Source: Anaerolineae bacterium (GTDB taxonomy: Bacteria; Chloroflexota; Anaerolineae; Anaerolineales; Anaerolineaceae). Taken from it: a stretch of DNA of 64,000 nt. Position numbers and translations under genes: made by a program. This document shows positions 1 through 6,942 of the stretch, piece after piece; position 1 is the first letter of the stretch; each line of letters starts with the position of its first letter. The stretch is taken from the NCBI GenBank assembly GCA_013178185.1, contig JABLXC010000001.1, positions 186,001 to 250,000 of the forward strand, given 5' to 3'. The notes under the pieces were generated by a model that saw only the letters and a list, made by a program, of their open reading frames with translations, did no database searches and was not told where the DNA came from.

Positions 1-314
1 GTGGCCAGCTTGAGGTTTTCTTGCACCGTCAGGTTGCCAAAGATGCCGCGCCCCTCTGGAACCTGAGCGATACCCAGCGCAACGATCTTATCGGCGGCGG
101 TCTTTCGCAGATCAACGCCACGATAGGTAATCGTGCCGCCGTACGGCGCCAACCCGGAGATTGCACGCAGGGTGGAGGATTTTCCCGCTCCGTTTGCCCC
201 GATCAGAGTGACGATCTCGCCTTCATAGACATCAAAAGAGATGCCCTGCACCGCTTTGATATTGCCGTAGGAAACCGTCAGGTCACGAATGGAGAGTAAC
301 GGCGCGGTGTTCAT
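1..314 (-). CDS. livF: LivF-type ABC transporter ATP-binding protein (partial)
   Basis: Cytoplasmic ATPase subunit of a branched-chain amino-acid-type (HAAT) importer. Only the first 104 codons are present because the gene runs off the left edge. The reverse-strand translation begins MNTAPLLSIRDLTVSYGN and contains a Walker A loop GANGAGKSS at about residues 38-46. It then reads GIAQVPEGRGIFGNLTVQEN, the Q-loop region typical of LivF as opposed to LivG. The ATG at 314 overlaps the livG stop in an ATGA, so the two are translationally coupled. It is the last recognisable gene of a livJ-H-M-G-F operon. The substrate could be a branched-chain amino acid, another amino acid, an amide or urea; sequence alone does not decide. 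Confidence 0.93.
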   Translation of the reverse strand, partial: MNTAPLLSIRDLTVSYGNIKAVQGISFDVYEGEIVTLIGANGAGKSSTLRAISGLAPYGGTITYRGVDLRKTAADKIVALGIAQVPEGRGIFGNLTVQENLKLA

Positions 315-1081
315 TCTTCACCCCCTTCTCCCAGATAAGCTTCGAGGACTTTGGGGTTGTTGCGAATCTCCTCCGGCAGCCCTTCGGCAATGGTTGCGCC
401 AAAATCCAGCACTTTGATACGCTCGCAGATGCCCATCACCAGGCGCATTTGATGCTCGATCAGGATGATGGTCAATTTGAATTGATCCCGAATCCAGTGG
501 ATAAAGTCCATCAACTGCATAATCTCGTTCGGGTTCATGCCTGCGGCGGGTTCATCCAGCAGCAAGAGCTGCGGGCCGGTCGCCAGGGCGCGCACAATTT
601 CAAGCCGCCGCTGCGAACCATACGGCAGGTTGGCGGCGCGCTCTTCCGCCCAGCCATCCAGCCTGAACACCGAGAGCAGATCGAGGGCTTTCTCGGCTAC
701 CCTTTTCTCTTCGGAACGGTAACGTCCTACGTGGAGCATAGCTTCCAGGGGGGTGTAATTCAACCGCGAATAATTGGCAATGCGGACATTATCCAAAACA
801 CTCAGTTCCTTGAAAAGCCGGATATTTTGAAAAGTGCGGGCAATGCCGAGCTGGGTGATCTGGTTGGGCGTTTTTCCGACCAGCTCGACGCCATTCATCG
901 AGATGCTGCCCCTTGTGGCGCGGTAAACGCCGGTGATCAGGTTGAAGATCGTCGTCTTTCCGGCGCCGTTGGGGCCGATGATACCGATCAGCTCGCCCGC
1001 TGCGAGGTCCAGGTTGAAATCCGAGACGGCGCACAAGCCGCCGAAATAGTGGGTCACTTGCTTAGCTTGCAGCAGGGGCAT
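311..1081 (-). CDS. livG: LivG-type ABC transporter ATP-binding protein
   Basis: Second ATPase of the HAAT importer, 256 aa. It has Walker A GPNGAGKTT near residue 38, a signature region YGSQRRLEIVRAL (a diverged LSGGQ), Walker B LLLLDEPAAGMNP, and the LivG-type C-terminal extension ending in VLEAYLGEGGEE. I place the start at 1081 (MPLLQAKQVTHYF) rather than at the in-frame ATG at 1120. A GGAGG lies four bases before 1081, whereas the longer form would add 13 basic residues encoded inside livM. The start overlaps the end of livM by 20 bases and the stop overlaps livF by four, so the subunits are made together. Confidence 0.95.
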   Translation of the reverse strand: MPLLQAKQVTHYFGGLCAVSDFNLDLAAGELIGIIGPNGAGKTTIFNLITGVYRATRGSISMNGVELVGKTPNQITQLGIARTFQNIRLFKELSVLDNVRIANYSRLNYTPLEAMLHVGRYRSEEKRVAEKALDLLSVFRLDGWAEERAANLPYGSQRRLEIVRALATGPQLLLLDEPAAGMNPNEIMQLMDFIHWIRDQFKLTIILIEHQMRLVMGICERIKVLDFGATIAEGLPEEIRNNPKVLEAYLGEGGEE

Positions 1082-2144
1082 CGGTGGCCTCCTTTTTCTT
1101 GCGCCAGAGATGAGCGGCAAGGAGCTGGTAATGGGGGATCAGCCAGCGGAACTCGCGCAATCCCATAATGCCGCGCGGGCGGAAGAGCATCAACAACACC
1201 AGCACCAGCGGCATCAGCACCATGCGCCAGACGCCCAGAGGACGCAGAACCTCCAGCAGGACAGTAAAGATCGTGGCGCCCAGGATGGAGCCGGTGATGG
1301 AGCCGATCCCGCCCAGGTAAACCATGATGAGAACATCGGTGGATTTGATGATATCGAAAACGCGCGGGCTGATGAACTGGAGCAGGTGGGCAAAAAGTGC
1401 CCCTGCAATCCCGGCAAAAAAGGATGAAATCGTAAAAGCCAGCAGCTTTGCCTGACGGGTGTTGACGCTCATCAGGTCGCTGGCAATCTCGTCTTCGCGG
1501 ATGGAAAGAACCCCGCGGCCAAAATTCGAATACACGAAGTTCCGGATCACCCAGATCGCTAGCACGGTCCAAAAGAAGGTCCAAGGCAAGGTGGTGAGCT
1601 TTTCGATCCCCGGAATGCCGCGCGGCCCGCCGATGGCTTCGATATTCTCGATGACCGATTTGACGATCATGTTGAACGCCAGCGTAACGATGGCCAGATA
1701 AGCGCCGCGAGTCTTGAAGGAGGGGATCGCTACTACCAGACCCACCAAACCGGTTGCCAACCCGGCCACAACCACAATCAGTGGGAATAACCAGGGGTTG
1801 AGCGCAGTCGGGATGAACATGGTAGTGAGAACAGCCGAGACATACGCCCCAACTGCCATGAACCCGGCGTGACCGACCGAGAACTCTCCCATGTAACCAT
1901 TGATCAGGTTCAGGCTGGTACAAAGGATGATGTTGATCCCGACGTACATGAGGATTAATTGAATATACGGGTTCACCAGGTTAAAGCGGGGGATGAGGAT
2001 CGAGAGAACAAACCCGGCTGCCAGCAAAACCGGCAAGATCCGGCGGTTGGAAGCGATTCGATCCCAGCGCTGTCGCCACCGCTCCCATTTTCCTTCCTGC
2101 CGGGGCGTCTGAGCATTCGATTGAGGTGGTTTTTGGGTTGGCAT
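1062..2144 (-). CDS. livM: LivM-type branched-chain amino-acid ABC permease
   Basis: Integral membrane permease of the HAAT importer, 360 aa. After a polar N-terminus (about residues 1-33, rich in Q, R and W) there are eight to ten hydrophobic segments. The central region carries the conserved LivM sequences GYMGEFSVGHAGFMAVGAY and SIREDEIASDLMSVN, the latter being the cytoplasmic EAA-like loop that contacts the ATPases. The C-terminus is PHYQLLAAHLWRKKKEATDAPAAS. Only two bases separate its start from the livH stop, and its end overlaps livG. It pairs with LivH to form the translocation channel. Confidence 0.94.
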   Translation of the reverse strand: MPTQKPPQSNAQTPRQEGKWERWRQRWDRIASNRRILPVLLAAGFVLSILIPRFNLVNPYIQLILMYVGINIILCTSLNLINGYMGEFSVGHAGFMAVGAYVSAVLTTMFIPTALNPWLFPLIVVVAGLATGLVGLVVAIPSFKTRGAYLAIVTLAFNMIVKSVIENIEAIGGPRGIPGIEKLTTLPWTFFWTVLAIWVIRNFVYSNFGRGVLSIREDEIASDLMSVNTRQAKLLAFTISSFFAGIAGALFAHLLQFISPRVFDIIKSTDVLIMVYLGGIGSITGSILGATIFTVLLEVLRPLGVWRMVLMPLVLVLLMLFRPRGIMGLREFRWLIPHYQLLAAHLWRKKKEATDAPAAS

Positions 2145-2146
2145 CG

Positions 2147-3022
2147 TTACACCTTTTGCGGCCTGGGTTTCCCCAGAATGCCATAAGGACGAAAGATGAG
2201 GAGGATCAACAGCAGGCCAAACGCCACAAAATCGCGGTAGGTAGAGGGCATAAACGCTGCTACCATGATTTCGACGCCGCCGAGGATGAACCCGCCGATC
2301 ATCGCTCCGCGGATATTACCGATGCCTCCTACCACCGCGGAGATAAACGCCTTCCAGCCGACCAGAATGCCCATGTATGGATCAATGACCGGAAAAGCCA
2401 GGCTATACATCGTCCCCGCTGCGGCGCCCAGGCTGGTTCCAATGGCAAACGTGATCGAAATGATCAGGTCTAACGGCACACCCATCAACGGCACAATGGA
2501 TTTATCCCACGAAATCGCCCGCATGGCCATCCCGACCATCGTCCTCCTCACCACTAAATCCAGGATGATCATCAAAGCGATCGAGAGCAAAATGATGATG
2601 ATTTGCAATGAGGAGATGGAGACGCCCCCGATGGTCCAGGTGCGGTTGGCGATCAACGCGGGGACGTGCTGAGGATAGGGGCTGAAAACGAGGGTGAAAT
2701 TCTCCAGGAACAGACCTACACCCAGGGCGGTGATCACGGCCGAAACGCGCGGCGCCTGGCGAAGCGGTTTGTATGCCACACGTTCGATAGCCACGCCAAG
2801 CAAAGCCACGCCCGCCATGGACAAAAGCAGGGTAGGGACAAAAGGCAACTTTAAAAACGTCGCAGCAATAAAACAAAGGAATGCGCCTACCATGAAAAGA
2901 TCACCATGGGCAAAGTTGATCATCGTCAAGATGCCGTATACCATGGTATATCCCAACGCGATCAGCGCATAAATGCTGCCCAATTGCATCGCATTCAACA
3001 ACTGTTGTAAAAAGTATGTCAT
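2147..3022 (-). CDS. livH: LivH-type branched-chain amino-acid ABC permease
   Basis: Partner permease to LivM, 291 aa, with about eight membrane spans. It opens MTYFLQQLLNAMQLGSIYAL and has the family sequences LGYTMVYGILTMINFAHGDL (near residues 24-43) and MRAISWDKSIVPLMGVPLD in the EAA-like loop. The ATG at 3022 is chosen. An in-frame GTG at 3052 exists, but it lies inside a 34-base palindrome, and an AAAGG sits upstream of 3022. The gene follows livJ after 71 bases containing the palindrome, an arrangement that commonly lets the binding protein be made in excess over the membrane subunits. Confidence 0.94.
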   Translation of the reverse strand: MTYFLQQLLNAMQLGSIYALIALGYTMVYGILTMINFAHGDLFMVGAFLCFIAATFLKLPFVPTLLLSMAGVALLGVAIERVAYKPLRQAPRVSAVITALGVGLFLENFTLVFSPYPQHVPALIANRTWTIGGVSISSLQIIIILLSIALMIILDLVVRRTMVGMAMRAISWDKSIVPLMGVPLDLIISITFAIGTSLGAAAGTMYSLAFPVIDPYMGILVGWKAFISAVVGGIGNIRGAMIGGFILGGVEIMVAAFMPSTYRDFVAFGLLLILLIFRPYGILGKPRPQKV

Positions 3023-3045
3023 GGGGCAACCTTTATCGTGAAGTA

Positions 3046-3079
3046 ACTCCACCCGCCAGAGCGCTCTGGCGGGTGGAGT
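3046..3079 (-). repeat. Perfect 34-base palindrome between livJ and livH
   Basis: The sequence is an uninterrupted inverted repeat, with half-site ACTCCACCCGCCAGAGC and its exact complement. In the minus-strand transcript it would fold into a GC-rich hairpin starting 14 bases after the livJ stop. No run of U follows, so a simple intrinsic terminator is unlikely. An mRNA-stabilising or attenuating hairpin that raises LivJ relative to LivHMGF is the natural reading. That role is inference. Confidence 0.8.
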
Positions 3080-3093
3080 GGAAAACCTGGCGG

Positions 3094-4260
3094 TTATGGA
3101 TTGGCGTTGGCAAACCAGACGAATTTACCATCCTTAATTTGGAGGATGACCGCGCTCTTGATCGGGTCGCCGGAGCCCTCCTGGAATTGCATGGTGCCTG
3201 TGACGCCTTCATACTTCGGGATGACTGCCAGGGCGTCGCGCACGGCTTGGCGATCCACCTTACCGGCCGACTGGATGGCCTGGTAGAACAACCCAAAGGC
3301 ATCGTACGTCAGGGCGGCCACGTCATCTGGGGTCTGGCCGTATTTGGCTTTGTAGGCCTCGATAAACTTGGTCGCTTGCGGCGTGGCGGCATCTGGAGCG
3401 TAGTGCGTGCTGAAGTAATAGCCTTCGCAGTCAGCCCCGCACAACTGGATCAACTCAGCGCTGCCCCACGAATCGCTCCCCAAGAAGGGCGTCTCAATGC
3501 CCAAACGGTGGGCTTGCTGAATTTGCAGCGGAACCTCGCTGTAATAGTTCGGCAGGAAGATCACCTCGGGTTGGGCATCCTTGATCTTCGTCAACTGGGC
3601 AGAAAAATCTTTGTCGCCGGTGGTATAGGTTTCAAAAGCGACCACTGTCCCGCCGTTTTCTTCATAAGTTTTCTTGAAAAACTCGGCAATCCCTTTATTG
3701 TAGTCAGAAGCCACATCGTATAGCACCGCCGCTTTGGTCGTCTTCAGATTATCCAGCGCAAACTTGGCCACGACCCGTCCCTGAAAGGGATCAATGAAGC
3801 AAGCCCGGAAGACATACTTCTTTGGCGCATTCGTTTTGGCGTCTAGGGTGGTTTTAGGGTTGGTGGACCACGGGCTGATCAGGACTACCTTAGAGCTTTC
3901 GGCGATTTCCGAAGCGGGAATGGCATAACGGCTGGCGTTGGGGCCGATGATCGCCACGACATTCTGCTGGGTGATCAGTTTTTGCGCAGCCGAAGCGGAT
4001 TGGTCGGCCTTACCGGCATTGTCCTCGATGAACAACTCGATCTTGTACTTCTTGCCGCCGACATCCAGCCCGCCGGCGTCGTTGACCTCCTGGACGGACA
4101 TCTCAGCGGCGTTTTTGCACGAAGCGCCCACTGCCGGGATATCGCCGGTCAGTTCGGCCACCACGCCGACTTTGATCGTATCGGAAGCGCCCCCGCCGCA
4201 TGCTGAGGCTGCGATGCTAACCAGGATCATCAAAGTGAATAACAACATGCCTTTTTTCAT
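3094..4260 (-). CDS. livJ: LivJ-type substrate-binding lipoprotein
   Basis: Solute-binding protein (Peripla_BP_6 type I fold) of the HAAT importer, 388 aa. The N-terminus MKKGMLLFTLMILVSIAA is a lipoprotein signal peptide with lipobox SASAC, so the mature protein would be tethered by Cys21. Family sequences are IKVGVVAELTGDIPAVGASC at the domain start, QNVVAIIGPNASRYAIPASE in the ligand cleft region, and the hinge segment EVIFLPNYYSEVPLQIQQA. A strong GGAGGAAAG precedes the ATG at 4260. It is the first gene of the importer operon. The lipid anchor, instead of a free periplasmic form, agrees with a cell envelope lacking a classical periplasm. Confidence 0.95.
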   Translation of the reverse strand: MKKGMLLFTLMILVSIAASACGGGASDTIKVGVVAELTGDIPAVGASCKNAAEMSVQEVNDAGGLDVGGKKYKIELFIEDNAGKADQSASAAQKLITQQNVVAIIGPNASRYAIPASEIAESSKVVLISPWSTNPKTTLDAKTNAPKKYVFRACFIDPFQGRVVAKFALDNLKTTKAAVLYDVASDYNKGIAEFFKKTYEENGGTVVAFETYTTGDKDFSAQLTKIKDAQPEVIFLPNYYSEVPLQIQQAHRLGIETPFLGSDSWGSAELIQLCGADCEGYYFSTHYAPDAATPQATKFIEAYKAKYGQTPDDVAALTYDAFGLFYQAIQSAGKVDRQAVRDALAVIPKYEGVTGTMQFQEGSGDPIKSAVILQIKDGKFVWFANANP

Positions 4261-4693
4261 CTTTTTCTTTCCTCCATATGGTCAGGAAACATCTAAACGA
4301 TCAGGAAGATTTTTGAAACACCCCTTCTCTACCGTTCCTTTTTCGTTTTTCACCTCCTTTCGGGCTGCTCGCGACTGCCAGCGGAGCGCGCTTTGAGAAC
4401 GTGCCTAATGCCCTGGCGATCTGTTCGATGCAGGCATGCTTTTATATGTGAGCGTATTTTATGATCCTTTTCCCGTCCTTGTTTAAAAGGTTAACGTTTG
4501 TAGATCAGGTTAACTTTTAAGAAGGGTGTTGCGATTAGGTTAGATCAAATACGCAACGCTATAGAACAATGTTTCCAGTAATGCGTTGGGGTTTAGAAGA
4601 AACCGATAGAGAGTGTTGCGATTCTTATATTAGCACTTTTTGGATATTCTACAAGCCAAAACCTCTTGAAGTTCGGGTGACATTTGTTACCTG
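4261..4693. other. Regulatory intergenic region upstream of livJ, with AGGTTAAC repeats
   Basis: No gene is visible in these 433 bases. AGGTTAAC occurs at 4488-4495 and again at 4507-4514, and the related AGGTTAGA at 4537-4544. The ten-base string GTGTTGCGAT also occurs twice (about 4526 and 4613). The region must hold the promoter of the minus-strand liv operon, but I could not pick a convincing -35/-10 pair. Repeated GTTAAC-containing motifs suggest a regulator binding site; this is a weak inference. Confidence 0.4.
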
Positions 4694-4728
4694 TAAAAAA
4701 ACAACCTTCCCTGAAATCGAGGGAAGGC
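4694..4728 (-). terminator. Intrinsic terminator of the CBS-ACT gene
   Basis: Read on the minus strand, a 7-bp stem CCTTCCC/GGGAAGG with a nine-base loop is followed after one T-G by a run of seven T (4701-4695). It lies about 30 bases past the stop codon of the gene at 4759-5412, in the right orientation and with the right composition for factor-independent termination. Confidence 0.85.
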
Positions 4729-4758
4729 TTAGAAGTATAACAACAGGGAATGAAGGGG

Positions 4759-5412
4759 TCAGGCCGCGCCCATCTCACGAATGTCAACGATACGCTCGAC
4801 AACCGGCTCGACGGCTTTTTTGAGCGCCTCGATCGAGACACGGCTCACCTTGAAGGTAACCAGGCCGGTGGTTGGGTCCTCTCCCATGTAGGTGCCGACC
4901 GAGATGATATCGCCGCCCAAATCACAAATGACGCCTGTCAATTCAAACAGTTTTCCGGGAATATCCGGCACCAGCACCGTCAGGCGAACGCCCGGTTCTC
5001 GAGCGCCGAACAGTTCCAAAAAGATCTTGAATAAATCCGTCTCCGTGATGATGCCCACCAGCTTTCCACCCCGATTGACAGGCAGGCTGCCGATCTTCTT
5101 GTCGGCCATAATACGCGCCGCCTCTTCGATCGGGCAGTCGTCATCAATCGTGATGACCTCTTTGGTCATCACGCGCTCGACGGTGATCTTACTGAGTAGG
5201 TAGTTAATTTCAAAAACACTCAGGCTGGTCGCGTCGGATGGAGAAGCATTCAACAGGTCTTTTTCGGACACAATTCCCACCAGTTTGCCGCGTTCATCCA
5301 CTACGGGAAAGCGGCGGATCTTCTCACGGCGCATCTGCGCCAACGCTTCCTGGATCGGCGTTTCCGGCGAGACGGTGATGACAGGCTTGGTCATTCGTTC
5401 TCCAACGAGCAT
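4759..5412 (-). CDS. CBS-pair and ACT domain protein (AcuB-like)
   Basis: Soluble regulatory protein of 217 aa. Two CBS motifs come first: MTKPVITVSPETPIQEALAQ near residue 7 and RVMTKEVITIDDDCPIEEAA near residue 84. Each is followed by the LVGIVSEKDLL or LVGIITETDLF strand-helix, and together they form one Bateman module that usually binds adenosine nucleotides. An ACT-like domain (VRLTVLVPDIPGKLFELTGV) fills the C-terminal third and usually binds an amino acid. The order is that of AcuB-type proteins; the actual ligand and target are unknown. The ATG at 5412 is preferred over 5451 because GGAG stands just before it. It is divergent from the diguanylate cyclase operon, and a TAGAAT at 5461-5456 could serve as its -10. 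Confidence 0.88.
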   Translation of the reverse strand: MLVGERMTKPVITVSPETPIQEALAQMRREKIRRFPVVDERGKLVGIVSEKDLLNASPSDATSLSVFEINYLLSKITVERVMTKEVITIDDDCPIEEAARIMADKKIGSLPVNRGGKLVGIITETDLFKIFLELFGAREPGVRLTVLVPDIPGKLFELTGVICDLGGDIISVGTYMGEDPTTGLVTFKVSRVSIEALKKAVEPVVERIVDIREMGAA

Positions 5413-5509
5413 GGCAACACTCTCCTTTCGCACAAAAATTCTTGACCGCATAAAGATTCTACACGATTCGCATAAAAATGTTATAGGAATTTCAATTCTG
5501 CAATGTTTA

Positions 5510-5537
5510 TTGAAAATGCGATGTATGCCGTTAAAAT
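5510..5537 (+). promoter_or_regulatory. Sigma-70-type promoter of the GGDEF/hybrid-kinase operon
   Basis: TTGAAA (5510-5515), a 16-base spacer and TAAAAT (5532-5537) fit a housekeeping promoter. The predicted start near 5544 leaves a 38-base leader before the ATG at 5582. It also shows that a much longer upstream reading of that frame, reaching into the CBS gene, would not be transcribed from here. Confidence 0.6.
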
Positions 5538-5581
5538 GGTTCTATGAACTGAATGCAGCGCCACAGGCGCAAAGGACAAAG

Positions 5582-6934
5582 ATGAAGGAAGACAAAAAAG
5601 CAACAACAGGAAGCAGCCTGGAAAAGCGAAAAAGCGTCGCGGAGGGGGGAGAGGACGGCTATCAAAATCGCTCCTCCCGGACGCTTTACACCGTGGATAA
5701 GGATATTCTCCACCTGGCGGAACTGACCGAACAGGTTGGCTATTATGGCTATGGCCTGGAAAATTATCATGACCTGAAAGACCTGCTGGAAGCGGAGCGG
5801 CAGAAAAAACCCACCGCCATCCTGATGCATACCGCTTTTTTATCGAAGGAACCTGCTAACCTGGCGCTGATCCAGGAAGTACGTAAGGCCGCCGGTCCGG
5901 CGGTGCCGCTCTTGTTTATGACAGAAACGGATAATTTCGAGGAACGTTTGGCAACAGTGCGCGCCGGCGGCAAAGCCTACTTTACCAAACCGGTGGATGT
6001 GGGCGCGCTCATCGAAGTCCTGGACGAACACTCCTTTCAGGAAGCGCTCGCCAACGAACCCTACCACGTCATCATTGTGGACGATTCCCCTCTGCAGGCG
6101 ACCTTTGCATCTGCGCACTTAAGGAAAATTGGCGTCGAAACGCTGATTCTGCACGATCCTTCCGTGATCCTCCAAGCCATGAACGATTTTTCTCCCGACC
6201 TAATCATCCTGGATATGTACATGCCGGCTGCCAGCGGTATCGAAGTGGCCGGCGTCATCCGGCAGATCGAAGCCTTCGTCAGCATCCCGATTGTGTTCCT
6301 GTCTTCCGAGACGGACCGCGACGTACAATTGGAAGCTTTAAGTCTGGGTGGGGATGATTTCCTCACCAAGCCGATCAAGCCAGAGCATCTCATCTCGGCC
6401 GTGCTGTCGCGCGCTGAAAGATACCGCAGGCTGCGCTCCTTGATGATCCGCGACAGCCTGACCCGGTTGTACAACAACAGCGCCATGCAGGAACGGTTGA
6501 ACCAGGAGACGCTGCGATCGAGCCGGCAGGGGTATTGTTTTTCTTATGCTATCCTGGATATTGACCATTTCAAGAGCGTCAACGACACCTATGGCCACGC
6601 CGCTGGGGACCGCGTGTTGAAAAACCTGGCCAACCTGCTGCGCCAGCGGCTGCGACGCTCGGATGTGATCGGTCGGATCGGCGGCGAGGAGTTCGCTGTT
6701 ATCTTCCCGGATACGCCGCCCGCAGCCGCCGGAAAGGTGATGACTGAATTACTCAGCCGCTTCGCAGCCATCCAGCATCGGACCGGCAGCCAGACCTTTA
6801 CTGCTACTTTTAGCTGTGGCGTTGCCAGCTACCCGGAGTTTAGCACCGCTGCAGACATCAGCAATGCCGCTGACCAGTCCCTCTACGAGGCCAAACGTCG
6901 CGGCCGCAACCAGGTTGTCCTGGCAGAAAGTTGA
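5582..6934 (+). CDS. Diguanylate cyclase with two receiver-like domains (REC-REC-GGDEF)
   Basis: Makes the second messenger c-di-GMP from two GTP, 450 aa. Residues about 34-150 look like a degenerate receiver: the phospho-acceptor strand reads AILMHTAF with no Asp, although a KP motif (FTKPVD) remains. Residues about 160-280 are a complete receiver with DD at VIIVDDS, acceptor Asp211 in LIILDMYMP, and Lys in LTKPIKP. The GGDEF domain has the active-site GGEEF at 367-371 and, five residues before it, RRSD, which matches the inhibitory I-site RxxD. So the enzyme is predicted active, phosphorylation-controlled and product-inhibited. The start at 5582 follows AAAGGAC and the promoter at 5510-5537. 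The next gene, a hybrid kinase, begins at its stop codon, so that kinase is the likely phosphodonor. Confidence 0.92.
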   Translation: MKEDKKATTGSSLEKRKSVAEGGEDGYQNRSSRTLYTVDKDILHLAELTEQVGYYGYGLENYHDLKDLLEAERQKKPTAILMHTAFLSKEPANLALIQEVRKAAGPAVPLLFMTETDNFEERLATVRAGGKAYFTKPVDVGALIEVLDEHSFQEALANEPYHVIIVDDSPLQATFASAHLRKIGVETLILHDPSVILQAMNDFSPDLIILDMYMPAASGIEVAGVIRQIEAFVSIPIVFLSSETDRDVQLEALSLGGDDFLTKPIKPEHLISAVLSRAERYRRLRSLMIRDSLTRLYNNSAMQERLNQETLRSSRQGYCFSYAILDIDHFKSVNDTYGHAAGDRVLKNLANLLRQRLRRSDVIGRIGGEEFAVIFPDTPPAAAGKVMTELLSRFAAIQHRTGSQTFTATFSCGVASYPEFSTAADISNAADQSLYEAKRRGRNQVVLAES

Positions 6935-6942
6935 GGCAGTCC

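Noticed and set aside
5285-5581. Upstream extension of the diguanylate cyclase frame
   Set aside because: It runs through the divergent CBS-ACT gene and its promoter region. The promoter at 5510-5537 lies inside it and the translated stretch has no domain.
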